Assembly (NCBI GenBank): GCA_900474095.1
Contig: UCOA01000015.1
Location: 1-64,000 of the forward strand
From: Hyphomicrobiales bacterium
GTDB lineage: Bacteria; Pseudomonadota; Alphaproteobacteria; Rhizobiales; Rhizobiaceae
Length of the DNA: 64,000 bases
Direction of reading: 5' to 3'
The position numbers and the translations under genes were made by a program. Shown piece after piece: positions 51,025-60,083 of this stretch. Position 1 is the stretch's first letter. Each line of letters begins with the position of its first letter. The notes beneath the pieces were generated by a model. It was given only the letters and a program-made list of their open reading frames with translations. It made no database searches and was not told the origin of the DNA.

Positions 51025-52521
51025 ATGTATGAGATTGGTCATTTCATTGGCGGCAGGCGTGTTGCTGGCACCAGCGGCCGCACGAGCAATGTCTACAATC
51101 CGGCAACCGGCGAGGTTCAGGCCACCGTGGCGCTTGCAAGCGAAGCGGAGATGGATGCAGCCGTGCAGAACGCCAAGGCGGCACAGCCGAAGTGGGCTGC
51201 GACGAACCCGCAGCGCCGCGCCCGCGTCTTCATGAAATTCGTGCAGCTCCTGAACGAGAATATGAGCGAACTGGCCGAAATGCTCTCCAGGGAGCATGGC
51301 AAGACGATCGATGACGCCAAGGGTGACGTCATCCGCGGCCTGGAAGTCTGCGAGTTCGTCATCGGCATTCCGCACCTTGCCAAGAGCGAATTCACCGAAG
51401 GCGCTGGCCCGAACATCGATATGTATTCGATCCGCCAGGCTGTCGGCATCGGCGCCGGCATCACGCCATTCAACTTCCCCGCCATGATCCCTATGTGGAT
51501 GTTCGCGCCGGCGATCGCCTGCGGCAACGCCTTCATCCTGAAGCCGTCCGAGCGTGATCCGTCCGTGCCGATCCGCCTTGCCGAACTGATGATCGAAGCG
51601 GGTCTGCCTGCCGGTATCCTCAATGTCGTCAACGGCGACAAGGGCGCGGTCGACGCGATCCTCACCCATCCGGACATTTCCGCCGTGTCCTTCGTCGGCT
51701 CGACGCCGATCGCACGCTACGTCTATGGCACGGCTGCGATGAACGGCAAGCGCGCACAGTGCTTCGGCGGCGCCAAGAACCACATGATCATCATGCCGGA
51801 TGCCGACATGGATCAGGCCGCCAACGCCTTGATGGGGGCGGGCTACGGTTCGGCCGGCGAACGTTGCATGGCGATCTCGGTTGCCGTCCCGGTCGGCGAG
51901 GAAACGGCCAACCGTCTGATCGCCAAGCTGACGCCGATGGTCGAAAGCCTGCGCATCGGCCCCTATACCGACGAGAAGGCCGACCTGGGCCCGGTCGTGA
52001 CCAAGGAAGCCAAGGAGCGTATTCTCGGCCTCATCAACAAGGGTGTCGAACAAGGCGCGAAACTCGTCGTCGACGGCCGCGATTTCAAGCTGCAGGGCTA
52101 TGAAAACGGCCATTTCGTCGGCGGCTGCCTGTTCGACAACGTCACGCCGGAAATGGACATCTACAAGACCGAAATCTTCGGGCCGGTTCTCTCCGTTGTT
52201 CGCGCCAAGAACTATGAGGAAGCTCTCGACCTGCCGATGAAGCATGAATATGGCAATGGCGTCGCGATCTACACCCGTGACGGCGACGCGGCCCGGGATT
52301 TCGCAAGCCGCATCAATATCGGCATGGTCGGCATCAACGTGCCGATCCCGGTTCCACTCGCCTACCACTCCTTCGGCGGCTGGAAGTCCTCGTCCTTCGG
52401 CGACCTGAACCAGCACGGCACGGACTCGATCAAGTTCTGGACCCGTACCAAGACCGTCACGAGCCGCTGGCCGTCGGGCGTCAAGGACGGTGCCGAATTC
52501 GTCATGCCGACAATGAAGTAA
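51025..52521 (+). CDS. mmsA: (Methyl)malonate-semialdehyde dehydrogenase (acylating)
   Basis: This 498-residue CoA-dependent aldehyde dehydrogenase belongs to the MmsA/IolA group: GIGAGITPFNFPAMIP, the FGGAKNHMIIMPDA segment where other ALDHs have a catalytic glutamate (here Asn), the catalytic cysteine in AGERCMAISV, and the FGGWKSS..GDLNQHG end. It converts methylmalonate or malonate semialdehyde to propionyl- or acetyl-CoA in valine and inositol breakdown. AGGAGG before the ATG, and a strong terminator after the stop, define it as a single-gene unit. In rhizobia the equivalent is also named iolA. Confidence 0.93.
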   Translation: MYEIGHFIGGRRVAGTSGRTSNVYNPATGEVQATVALASEAEMDAAVQNAKAAQPKWAATNPQRRARVFMKFVQLLNENMSELAEMLSREHGKTIDDAKGDVIRGLEVCEFVIGIPHLAKSEFTEGAGPNIDMYSIRQAVGIGAGITPFNFPAMIPMWMFAPAIACGNAFILKPSERDPSVPIRLAELMIEAGLPAGILNVVNGDKGAVDAILTHPDISAVSFVGSTPIARYVYGTAAMNGKRAQCFGGAKNHMIIMPDADMDQAANALMGAGYGSAGERCMAISVAVPVGEETANRLIAKLTPMVESLRIGPYTDEKADLGPVVTKEAKERILGLINKGVEQGAKLVVDGRDFKLQGYENGHFVGGCLFDNVTPEMDIYKTEIFGPVLSVVRAKNYEEALDLPMKHEYGNGVAIYTRDGDAARDFASRINIGMVGINVPIPVPLAYHSFGGWKSSSFGDLNQHGTDSIKFWTRTKTVTSRWPSGVKDGAEFVMPTMK

Positions 52522-52546
52522 GCGTCATTCCCATCCTCCACGAACT

Positions 52547-52572
52547 GGGCCTCCTCACGGGAGGCCCTTTTT
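52547..52572 (+). terminator. Rho-independent terminator of mmsA
   Basis: GGGCCTCC (52547-52554) and GGAGGCCC (52560-52567) form a perfect 8-bp stem around TCACG, followed by TTTTT. Confidence 0.9.
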
Positions 52573-52695
52573 CGTTGTGCTTGCCAAGTATCGTTGACCT
52601 GCGGTAGTGGCCGGTTAAGATTTGCGCCGTCCGAATATCGGGAGACCGTCGGCCGTTTCTTGAGTTGTGTTCACTGATGAGGAAGAGGGGAAACT

Positions 52696-53781
52696 ATGAA
52701 CAAGATGGCATCCTTGCCAACGGCATCGCAGGACTTTCACCGGCTGTCGTTCAGCGGCAACGCCAGGGAATATTTCGGCATCTGGATCGTCAATATCCTC
52801 CTGACGATCGTCACGCTCGGCATCTATTCGGCCTGGGCCAAGGTGCGGCGCAACCGTTATTTCTACGGCAACACGGTGCTGCTCGGCCGTGCCTTCCAAT
52901 ATCATGCCAAGGGCAAGCAGATCTTCATCGGCCGACTGATCGTCTTCGCTTACCTGGTCGTTTACAACATTCTGCTGACAGCGTTCCCGATCGCCGGCAT
53001 CGCGCTCGCCGTCGTCATTCTCTTCTTCTTTCCCTGGCTGATCATGCGCGGCTTGCGCTTCAGCGCCCGTGTCACCAGTTACCGTAACGTCCGTTTCGAT
53101 TTTACCGGCAAGATGGGCGGCGCCTTCGTCGCCTTCATGGCCGGCCCGGTCATGGCCTTCCTGTCGCTCGGCATCCTGGCGCCCCTCGCCAGTCGCTGGA
53201 TGTATCGCTACATGGGCAACAATCTGCGTTATGGCAGTCGGGCATTTGCAACGGACCCGAAGCTTGGGCCGATCTATCAGACCTGGCTCTTTTCGGCGCT
53301 GATCATCGTTCTGGGAATGCTGATCGTCGGCGTCGCCGTTCTTGCCAATATCTCCGTCATCGCCGCGCTGATCGACAATCCGAATGTCATCTCGCCCGAG
53401 ATGAACGCTTCGCTCTTTCTTTTGGGCATCATCGGCTATCTGGCGGTGCTTCTGTCCTTCGGCATCGCAGGTCTGTTCTATCGTGCCGGCGTGCGCAACA
53501 TCGCCTGGTCCTCGACTGTTTTCGACGGCAAGCATTTGCTCAAAAGCGATCTGTCGCGGTTCCGCTATGTGTGGATCGCCATCTCCAATGTTATCATCAC
53601 CATTTTGACGCTGGGCTTGATGCGCCCCTGGGCGGCGGTGCGCATGGCGCGTTATGTCAACGAGCATACCGCGATCCGTTTCGAGGGCGACGTCGGCGAA
53701 ATCCTGGCCGCGGTCGAGCAGGAAGGCACCGCCGTCGGCGCCGAGTTCATGGAGTTCGAGGGTGTTGATTTTGGCTTCTGA
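52696..53781 (+). CDS. DUF898 (YjgN-like) membrane protein
   Basis: This 361-residue protein shows the repeated DUF898 pattern: FSGNAREYFGIWIVNILLTIVTLGIYSAWAKVRRNRYFYG at the start, repeated after the middle as FRYVWIAISNVIITILTLGLMRPWAAVRMARY (both blocks cut here for length). It has about six transmembrane helices and no known function. GAGGGGAAACT precedes the ATG. It is followed by an overlapping M48 protease gene, an association repeatedly seen in proteobacteria and possibly a membrane quality-control pair. Confidence 0.85.
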   Translation: MNKMASLPTASQDFHRLSFSGNAREYFGIWIVNILLTIVTLGIYSAWAKVRRNRYFYGNTVLLGRAFQYHAKGKQIFIGRLIVFAYLVVYNILLTAFPIAGIALAVVILFFFPWLIMRGLRFSARVTSYRNVRFDFTGKMGGAFVAFMAGPVMAFLSLGILAPLASRWMYRYMGNNLRYGSRAFATDPKLGPIYQTWLFSALIIVLGMLIVGVAVLANISVIAALIDNPNVISPEMNASLFLLGIIGYLAVLLSFGIAGLFYRAGVRNIAWSSTVFDGKHLLKSDLSRFRYVWIAISNVIITILTLGLMRPWAAVRMARYVNEHTAIRFEGDVGEILAAVEQEGTAVGAEFMEFEGVDFGF

Positions 53782-54835
53782 TGACCGGCCGATCTGCCGC
53801 GGCGATTGGCATCCGCGCAGTTCCAGCCGGTCCGTTGAGGCCCGTCTGGTCGAAGCGGATGGGCAGGTCGCTGCGGTCGCGGAGGAGGGGGGGGCCGGCC
53901 TTGCATCCGCCGGCTTTCCAGACCTCGACGTTTCGCCTCGGGTTGGTTCTATCCCCCGCCGCATCGAGTTTCCCGATGGTTCGCTGTTCGAAACCACCGA
54001 CAACGATGCGATCGATCGCTTTCTGCTCGTAAACGGGCGCAAGCGAGCAGGCCTGGTGCACGGGCTCGAGCGGTTTCATCCGCGCCTGCTGGTCTTCGTC
54101 ATCGCCGGTTTCCTTCTGTCCGGCCTGGTCTACCGTTACGCCTTGCCGGTTCTGGTCGAGGTTGCCGTCGCCGTCACGCCGCCGGTCGTGCCGCGGCTGA
54201 TGTCCGTCAGCACGCTGGAGACGCTGGATCGCACGGTGCTCGACGAAACAAAGCTCGACGAGCCGAAAAGGCGAGCGATCTCCGAAGGATTCGCCCGGAT
54301 CGCGGCGCAGTCCGCGCGTGGCGCGTCCGCCTATGCGTTGAACTTCCGGGAAGGCGGGGCGATCGGTCCGAATGCCTTCGCGCTGCCGGATGGAACCTTG
54401 ATCATTACCGATGAACTGGTTGAGCTTGTCGGCGACGACACCGAAATGCTGGTCGGTGTGCTGGCGCATGAGATCGGTCATGTCGAACTGGAACACAGCC
54501 TCCGGCAGATCTACCGCGCCGCCGGCATGGCCGGCCTGATCATGTTGATCGCCGGCGACGTGGGTGACAGCGTCGAGGATCTACTTGTCCAGGGCGGTGG
54601 CCTGGTGGCGCTCTCCTATTCCCGAGCGGCGGAAACCGCGGCCGACCGCCATTCGGTCGAACTGATGGAAAAGGCCGGATACGACCCCGCTGCCATCGCG
54701 CGGTTCTTCGAAATTCTCGAGAAAAAGCTCGGTGATACGTCGGGCACAAATATCCTGTCGACCCATCCAGGCACGCCGGAGCGCAAGAAGGCGATCGTCG
54801 ATTACCAGGCGACGTTGCGTCAGACACCAGATTAG
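53762..54835 (+). CDS. M48 family metallopeptidase with a membrane anchor
   Basis: This protein of about 357 residues has one transmembrane segment near residues 97-120 and a peptidase domain. The zinc site is HEIGHVELEH with the third ligand in the later RAAETAADRHS. It begins with GTG at 53762 inside the last codons of the DUF898 gene (20-base overlap); longer frames upstream are antisense-like readings of that gene. It resembles BepA/HtpX-like proteases that act on misfolded membrane or envelope proteins. The final STHPGTPERKKAI block is a conserved family end. Confidence 0.87.
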   Translation: MLILASDDRPICRGDWHPRSSSRSVEARLVEADGQVAAVAEEGGAGLASAGFPDLDVSPRVGSIPRRIEFPDGSLFETTDNDAIDRFLLVNGRKRAGLVHGLERFHPRLLVFVIAGFLLSGLVYRYALPVLVEVAVAVTPPVVPRLMSVSTLETLDRTVLDETKLDEPKRRAISEGFARIAAQSARGASAYALNFREGGAIGPNAFALPDGTLIITDELVELVGDDTEMLVGVLAHEIGHVELEHSLRQIYRAAGMAGLIMLIAGDVGDSVEDLLVQGGGLVALSYSRAAETAADRHSVELMEKAGYDPAAIARFFEILEKKLGDTSGTNILSTHPGTPERKKAIVDYQATLRQTPD

Positions 54836-54950
54836 CGTGCATCCGAGGTTCGCGTGACCTGGCAGGTCCTGCCACTTTTCTGGGCGAAGGGTGGACAGTT
54901 CGTCGGAAACTGACGATGATGATCGCACTCCGAAGATGATTTTCTGCTTT

Positions 54951-54965
54951 TTGGAATTGTTCCAA
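54951..54965. promoter_or_regulatory. Inverted repeat in the rirA upstream region
   Basis: TTGGAA (54951-54956) and TTCCAA (54960-54965) flank TTG, a perfect 6-3-6 palindrome about 140 bases before the rirA start. Rrf2-family regulators often bind their own promoters at such palindromes, so it is a candidate autoregulatory site; it could also be a site for another iron regulator. No sequence identity with the known IRO box was established. Confidence 0.4.
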
Positions 54966-55105
54966 ACTGTCATCCGTTCTATATGGAGGATTACAGTCAT
55001 GAAATCACCGGCTGAGACGCTGCCATAATTTGTAATGACGTGCCGGGGGGGCTCTGCGGTTCGCTTGAACCGGGGGCGCAGAAATTTAAAAACTTGGAGC
55101 AAAGA

Positions 55106-55567
55106 ATGCGCCTGACGAAGCAAACGAACTACGCAGTCCGCATGCTGATGTATTGCGCTGCCAATGATGGCCATTTGAGCCGCATTCCGGAAATCGCCAG
55201 GGCTTATGGCGTATCCGAACTCTTTCTGTTCAAGATCCTGCAGCCACTTAACAAGGCTGGCCTTGTCGAGACGGTGAGGGGCCGCAACGGCGGTGTCCGC
55301 CTGCCCAAGCCTGCCGCCGAGATCAGCCTCTACGACATCGTCAAGGTGACCGAGGATAGCTTTGCCATGGCGGAATGCTTCGAGGCGGGCGAGGTCGATT
55401 GTCCGCTCGTTGACAGTTGCGGCCTGAACGCGGCACTGCGCAAGGCGCTGAATGCCTTCTTCGAGGTCCTGCAGCAATATTCGATCGACGACCTGGTGAA
55501 GGCACGGCCACAGATCAATTTCCTGCTTGGCCTCGACCAACTCACACATCCGAAAACGGCCGCTTGA
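55106..55567 (+). CDS. rirA: Rhizobial iron regulator RirA (Rrf2 family)
   Basis: This 153-residue Rrf2-family regulator matches RirA closely: RLTKQTNYAVRMLMYCA at the N-terminus, the winged HTH with ARAYGVSELFLFKILQPL, and the Fe-S cysteine triad in ECFEAGEVDCPLVDSCGLN (three cysteines near residues 91-105). RirA with an [Fe-S] cluster represses iron-uptake genes when iron is sufficient. The ATG at 55106 follows TTGGAGC; the longer frame upstream is spacer. Its position before the dpp genes follows the rhizobial backbone order. Confidence 0.95.
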   Translation: MRLTKQTNYAVRMLMYCAANDGHLSRIPEIARAYGVSELFLFKILQPLNKAGLVETVRGRNGGVRLPKPAAEISLYDIVKVTEDSFAMAECFEAGEVDCPLVDSCGLNAALRKALNAFFEVLQQYSIDDLVKARPQINFLLGLDQLTHPKTAA

Positions 55568-55581
55568 GGCTATTGCATAGT

Positions 55582-55680
55582 TCCTTAAATCGGAATCGAT
55601 TTAAGGATAAAGTTATGCGCACTTTAAAAAGGTGATGCAGCGAACCTTTGCGCGTCATATTTTACGCGCGGCGCTGTAGT
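55582..55680. repeat. RIME-like palindromic intergenic repeat
   Basis: TCCTTAAATCG (55582-55592) and CGATTTAAGGA (55597-55607) form a perfect 11-bp palindrome. It is followed within 60 bases by a second one, GCAGCG ... GCGCGT / ACGCGC ... CGCTGT (about 55629-55679). Two adjacent palindromes of this kind, about 100 bases in all, resemble the Rhizobium-specific intergenic mosaic element (RIME1). The sequence also resembles repeats I recall in many rhizobial genomes (AAGGATAAA..TTATGC). It lies between rirA and its downstream terminator. Confidence 0.65.
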
Positions 55681-55696
55681 TCTGTCTGTCGTATCA

Positions 55697-55721
55697 AAGC
55701 CCGGTTTATCCGGGCTTTTTG
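55697..55721. terminator. Bidirectional terminator between rirA and the response regulator
   Basis: AAAGCCCGG (55697-55705) and CCGGGCTTT (55711-55719) form a perfect 9-bp stem with a TTTAT loop. T runs on the plus strand and As on the other side allow termination from both directions, as needed between convergent genes. Confidence 0.85.
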
Positions 55722-56111
55722 CTATTTCCTTGTCAGATATTCCCCAAGGATGAACTCGATAGCGGTCGGATCGAGTTCCGCCTTGTCGATACGGAAATCG
55801 GCGCCATACTCCTCGAATTTCTGGAAATAGGGGTCGGCGAGCGAGGAGGAAATCACCCCGATCGGTCCGATGAAACCCTGTTGGCGCATGGCCGGCACGG
55901 TTTCGCGGAAATCTGCCTGCGGCTGCAGCCGGTTGTCCATCAGCACCATGGATACGGGCTTCCCGGATTTGATGAAATCGAGGGCCGCATCGATCGTTTC
56001 GCAATAGTGTAGGCGTATTTCCGCGCTTGAAACCCTTTTCATCAGGCCGCGCATGATCAAATTTTCGGCCGGATCATCATCGACGAGCAGGATGTGAATT
56101 GGTTCAGTCAT
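55722..56111 (-). CDS. Single-domain response regulator
   Basis: This 129-residue protein is a lone receiver domain: the acidic pair in LLVDDDPAEN, the phospho-acceptor aspartate in VLMDNRLQPQ, and the conserved lysine in RIDKAEL near the C-terminus. It has no output domain, so it may act on a partner protein or a phosphorelay. The T/S position (VISSS) is present. It sits behind the LuxR gene on the same strand, with 75 bases between, possibly in one operon with it. Confidence 0.87.
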   Translation of the reverse strand: MTEPIHILLVDDDPAENLIMRGLMKRVSSAEIRLHYCETIDAALDFIKSGKPVSMVLMDNRLQPQADFRETVPAMRQQGFIGPIGVISSSLADPYFQKFEEYGADFRIDKAELDPTAIEFILGEYLTRK

Positions 56112-56186
56112 GAGGATCTGCTGTTCCGCTGTATGGGGTGGCTGATGAGGGAGGCCGGCACTGTAGGCTCCGTTGCGAGCTGGATA

Positions 56187-56897
56187 TCACTGTATGATCT
56201 GCTCCCGTATCGCCTTGGCCACCATCTGTGTTCTGTTGACCACGTCGAGTTTCTTCAGGATCGTCGCCGTGTGCGAGTTGACCGTGTGTTCGGATACGGA
56301 GACGATCAAGGCGATCTCGCTCGCAGTTTTGCCATGGGAGATCCAGCGCAATATTTCCCTTTCCCTTGGCGTCAGACCCAGGCCCGCCTTGTTGGAGAGG
56401 ACCAGGCGGTAAAAGTAGTCGAACGCGCAGACCGCTTCATAACAGAGCTCGAAATGCGCTTGCTGGTCTATCTCCTCACAATCGCCGAGAAACAGAACCG
56501 CGTAGCGCGCTCCGTTCAAGCCGGTCACCGGCACGCAGATCAGCATTTCGAATCCGAGTTGGTCGACCAGGTTGCTGCTGTGGCCGAGCTGAGGGTCGTC
56601 GGCTTTCCATATGGAAGGAATGATTGAAGTATGGAGGCTCTTGTAGGCGGCGGAATCGCCGAAGCGGTGGCGCTTGTCATACTCCTCTGCAAGGCCGGAC
56701 GGCAGGTCATGCAATGCAAGCCGGTTCGACAGCATGCAGGCGTCACCCTCGTTTCCGAGTTGCAGGATTGCGAAATGGTCGAAGCCGAAACGCAGTGACA
56801 TCGTATGGAAAATTCGAAAGAAATCGACCCGATTGAGAGCTTTCTCCAAATCGTCGTCGAAGTGATATCGCCGGTGGTTTTTCAGAAGGGTTGCCAC
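56187..56897 (-). CDS. LuxR-type transcriptional regulator with an autoinducer-domain-like N-terminus
   Basis: This 236-residue protein has an N-terminal sensory domain of the autoinducer-binding type (RFGFDHFAILQLG, then a YAVLFLGD strand) and a C-terminal LuxR HTH: LTPREREILRWISHGKTASEIALIVSVSEHTVNSHTATILKKL (split across residues 173-215). No luxI-type synthase is nearby, so it is a LuxR solo. The start at 56897 is GTG; upstream sequence has no ATG with a good ribosome-binding site, so the exact start is uncertain. Confidence 0.82.
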   Translation of the reverse strand: MATLLKNHRRYHFDDDLEKALNRVDFFRIFHTMSLRFGFDHFAILQLGNEGDACMLSNRLALHDLPSGLAEEYDKRHRFGDSAAYKSLHTSIIPSIWKADDPQLGHSSNLVDQLGFEMLICVPVTGLNGARYAVLFLGDCEEIDQQAHFELCYEAVCAFDYFYRLVLSNKAGLGLTPREREILRWISHGKTASEIALIVSVSEHTVNSHTATILKKLDVVNRTQMVAKAIREQIIQ

Positions 56898-57380
56898 GAC
56901 GCCGTCGTCCCCAGTGTCCCGCGAGATGAGTGTAACGCGCGGATCACTTTACGCAACTGGCAGTTAGCGAAAAAGGCGGTTGTAAGCGGTTTTGAAGCGT
57001 TGAGATCGGGAGAACGGCGGGAAAAGGGAGAACTGCATATGGTCGCTTGGTCTATCCCCGCCTGCAGACTTCGGCATGGCAGTCCTCCCAGCCCCGCACA
57101 GGGGTCATGCCATGATCGCGACCTTACCGCTATCCGTGTAGTTTGGGATTGACATTGACAGAAAAACGAAATCGATTCGATCAGGCGGGCTAGCGACTTA
57201 AAGAAAGTCGTGGATTAGCGCCTCGTCGTGTTATCCGGAAGAATTTTCCAATTGGACAATTTTTTTTAGACGCTTATTGCAATGCCCGATCAAATGTCGT
57301 TCCATCCGGCCTTGACCGGAAGCAATGGCGTTCTGCGTCAGAAAAATATGAGAACAAGAACAAAACTGGGAAACAAGCTG
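56898..57380. other. Intergenic region upstream of dppA
   Basis: This 483-base region holds the divergent promoters for the LuxR gene and dppA. Longer frames across it are not convincing. An AT-rich stretch around 57240-57270 (with TTTTCCAATTGG and a run of eight Ts) could be a promoter or terminator-like structure. No RNA gene was recognised. Confidence 0.45.
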
Positions 57381-58976
57381 ATGAAAAAGCTCTCTACTCT
57401 CCTTGCTGCAACCGCTATCGTCACTTTGATGGCCGGTTCTGCATGGTCGAAGACATTGGTCTATTGCTCCGAAGCATCGCCGGAAGGCTTCGATCCGGGT
57501 CTCTATACGGGTGGCCAGACCTTCGACGCATCGTCACGCACGGTCTATAACCGCTTGGTGGAGTTCAAGCATGGCTCGACGGAGCTTGAACCCGGCTTGG
57601 CCGAAAGCTGGGAAGTCGCTGCTGACGGTACTGAATACACCTTCAAGCTGCGCCCGGGCGTCAAGTTCCAGACCACCGAATTTTTCACGCCGACACGCGA
57701 ACTCAATGCTGACGACGTGATCTTCTCGTTCGAGCGCCAGTACAAGGCTGACAACCCCTGGAACAAGTATGTTGCCGGCGCTTCCTGGGAGTATTTCTCG
57801 GGGATGGGTTTCCCGGACCTGATCGAGTCGATCACCAAGGTCGATGACCTGACGGTCAAGTTCAAGCTGAAGCGCGCCGAAGCGCCGTTCCTCGCAAACC
57901 TTGGCATGGATTTCGCCTCGGTCCTGTCGAAGGAATATGCCGACAAGCTTGCTGCCGATGGCAAAATGGAGCTGATGAACCAGCAGCCGCTTGGCACGGG
58001 TCCGTTCACGTTCGTCGCCTATCAAACGGATGCCGCAATCCGCTACAAGGCCAACCCGGATTACTGGGCCGGCAAGGAAAAGATCGACGACCTCGTTTTC
58101 GCTATCACCACCGATGCCGCAATTCGCGCGCAGAAGCTGAAGGCCGGCGAATGCCACATCATGCCTTATCCGAACGCAGCCGACGTTGCTGAGCTGAAGA
58201 AGGACGATAACCTGACGGTTCTGGAACAGGAAGGCCTGAACGTTTCCTACCTCGCCTACAACACACTCGTTCCGCCGTTCGACAAGGCTGAAGTGCGCAA
58301 GGCGCTCAACATGGCCGTCAACAAGCAGGCCATCGTCGATGCCGTGTTCCAGGGTGCCGCAAAGGTCGCCAAGAACCCGATTCCGCCGACAATGTGGTCT
58401 TATAACGACGCCATCGAGGACGACAAATACGATCCGGAAGCGGCAAAGAAGATGCTTGAAGACGCTGGCGTCAAGGATCTCAAGATGAAGATCTGGGCCA
58501 TGCCGGTTGCCCGTCCGTACATGCTGAACGCGCGTCGTGCTGCCGAACTGATGCAGGCCGATCTGGCAGCCGTCGGTGTGACTGTCGAAATCGTCTCCTA
58601 CGAATGGGCCGAGTACCTGAAGCTCTCCTCCGCCAAGGACCGCGATGGTGCGGCCATCCTCGGCTGGACCGGCGACAACGGTGACCCGGACAACTTCCTT
58701 GACACCCTGCTTGGTTGCGACGCCGTCGGCGGCAACAATCGCGCTCAGTGGTGCAACAAGGAGTTCGACGACCTGATGACCAAGGCAAAGGCAACCGCCG
58801 ATGTCGCAGAGCGCACGAAGTACTATGAAGAAGCCCAGGTGATCTTCAAGAAGGAAGCTCCGTGGAACACGCTTGACCACTCGCTTGTCTTCGTTCCGTT
58901 GAGCAAGAAGGTCTCCGGCTTCGTCATGGATCCGCTCGGTATCCACCGCTTCAACGGCGTTGATATCGCAGAGTAA
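57381..58976 (+). CDS. dppA: Dipeptide-binding periplasmic protein
   Basis: This 531-residue SBP family 5 protein has a signal peptide ending at about residue 24 (SAWSK) and the family core: LVYCSEASPEGFDPGLYTGG, LAESWEVAADGTEYTFKLRPGVKF, and the KALNMAVNKQAIVDAVFQGAA helix. It binds di- or oligopeptides (possibly haem or delta-aminolevulinate) for the DppBCDF permease encoded next. The ATG at 57381 gives a signal peptide of normal length; the longer reading from 57282 is noncoding. Four cysteines in the mature protein suggest disulfides. Confidence 0.92.
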   Translation: MKKLSTLLAATAIVTLMAGSAWSKTLVYCSEASPEGFDPGLYTGGQTFDASSRTVYNRLVEFKHGSTELEPGLAESWEVAADGTEYTFKLRPGVKFQTTEFFTPTRELNADDVIFSFERQYKADNPWNKYVAGASWEYFSGMGFPDLIESITKVDDLTVKFKLKRAEAPFLANLGMDFASVLSKEYADKLAADGKMELMNQQPLGTGPFTFVAYQTDAAIRYKANPDYWAGKEKIDDLVFAITTDAAIRAQKLKAGECHIMPYPNAADVAELKKDDNLTVLEQEGLNVSYLAYNTLVPPFDKAEVRKALNMAVNKQAIVDAVFQGAAKVAKNPIPPTMWSYNDAIEDDKYDPEAAKKMLEDAGVKDLKMKIWAMPVARPYMLNARRAAELMQADLAAVGVTVEIVSYEWAEYLKLSSAKDRDGAAILGWTGDNGDPDNFLDTLLGCDAVGGNNRAQWCNKEFDDLMTKAKATADVAERTKYYEEAQVIFKKEAPWNTLDHSLVFVPLSKKVSGFVMDPLGIHRFNGVDIAE

Positions 58977-59069
58977 CCTTCCATTCCAGCTATGCCGCCG
59001 CATGTGCGGTGGCAGTTTCCGGCGGCTCGAATTGCTCGGGCCGCCGGTTTCACAACCGGACTAACGCCC

Positions 59070-60074
59070 ATGTTGCGCTTCATTTTCGGACGCCTCGCCG
59101 TCCTGGTCCCCACCTTCATCGGGGTTTCCATTATCGCTTTCTCGTTCATCCGCCTGCTGCCCGGTGATCCGGTGATGCTGATGTCGGGCGAGCGTGTGAT
59201 GTCCCCCGAACGTCATACCCAACTGATGGCCGACCTCGGTCTCGACCGACCGATCTACATCCAGTATTTCGACTATCTCGTGAACCTGCTGCAGGGCGAT
59301 TTCGGAAGCTCGATCGTCACCAAACGGGCCGTGCTTACCGATTTCCTGCAATTGTTCCCCGCAACTGTCGAACTGTCGCTTTGCGCCATCATTCTGGCTG
59401 TCGCCCTTGGCGTTCCAGCCGGCGTTCTGGCTGCCGTCAAACGCGGCACCTGGCTTGATCAGACGCTGATGGGAACTGCGCTGGTAGGCTATTCCATGCC
59501 GATCTTCTGGTGGGGGCTGCTGCTCGTCATCTTTTTCTCGGGCTATCTCGGCTGGACGCCCGTCTCGGGTCGTATCTCGCTGATGTACTTCTTCCCGCAG
59601 GTTACCGGCTTCATGCTGGTCGACAGCCTGATCTCAGGGCAGGCAGGCGCCTTCAAGTCGGCGGTCACCTATCTGATCCTGCCGACCATCGTGCTTGCAA
59701 CGATCCCGTTGGCTGTCATCGCCCGCCAGACCCGCTCTGCGATGCTGGAAGTGCTTGGCGAGGATTATGTCCGCACGGCTCGTTCGAAGGGTCTGTCGCC
59801 GTTCCGGGTTATCGGCATCCACGCGCTGCGCAATGCCCTGATCCCGGTCGTCACCACCATCGGGCTTCAGGTGGGGGTGCTGCTCGCCGGCGCGATCCTG
59901 ACCGAAACCATCTTCTCCTGGCCGGGCATCGGCAAGTGGATGGTCGATTCCGTCTTTAAACGCGACTACCAGGTCGTGCAGGGCGGCCTGATGCTGATCG
60001 CCGCCGTAATCATGGTCGTGAACCTCATCGTCGATGTGCTCTACGGGTTCATCAATCCGCGTATCCGGTACTAG
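59070..60074 (+). CDS. dppB: Dipeptide ABC transporter permease
   Basis: This 334-residue DppB-type permease starts MLRFIFGRLAVLVPTFIGVS at 59070, shows the RLLPGDP motif and GDFGSS in the periplasmic part, and the EAA-like loop with YVRTARSKGLSPFRVIGIHALRNALIP. A longer reading from 58992 adds a region without family similarity. The 93-base gap after dppA has no hairpin that I recognise. Six helices are predicted. Confidence 0.92.
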   Translation: MLRFIFGRLAVLVPTFIGVSIIAFSFIRLLPGDPVMLMSGERVMSPERHTQLMADLGLDRPIYIQYFDYLVNLLQGDFGSSIVTKRAVLTDFLQLFPATVELSLCAIILAVALGVPAGVLAAVKRGTWLDQTLMGTALVGYSMPIFWWGLLLVIFFSGYLGWTPVSGRISLMYFFPQVTGFMLVDSLISGQAGAFKSAVTYLILPTIVLATIPLAVIARQTRSAMLEVLGEDYVRTARSKGLSPFRVIGIHALRNALIPVVTTIGLQVGVLLAGAILTETIFSWPGIGKWMVDSVFKRDYQVVQGGLMLIAAVIMVVNLIVDVLYGFINPRIRY

Positions 60075-60083
60075 GAGGGTCCG

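Noticed and set aside
51019-52416. A 465-codon minus-strand frame
   Set aside because: It is the mirror of mmsA, a well conserved enzyme with a ribosome-binding site and terminator.
57534-59003. A 489-codon minus-strand frame
   Set aside because: It is antisense to dppA; the plus-strand protein has a signal peptide and SBP family 5 motifs.
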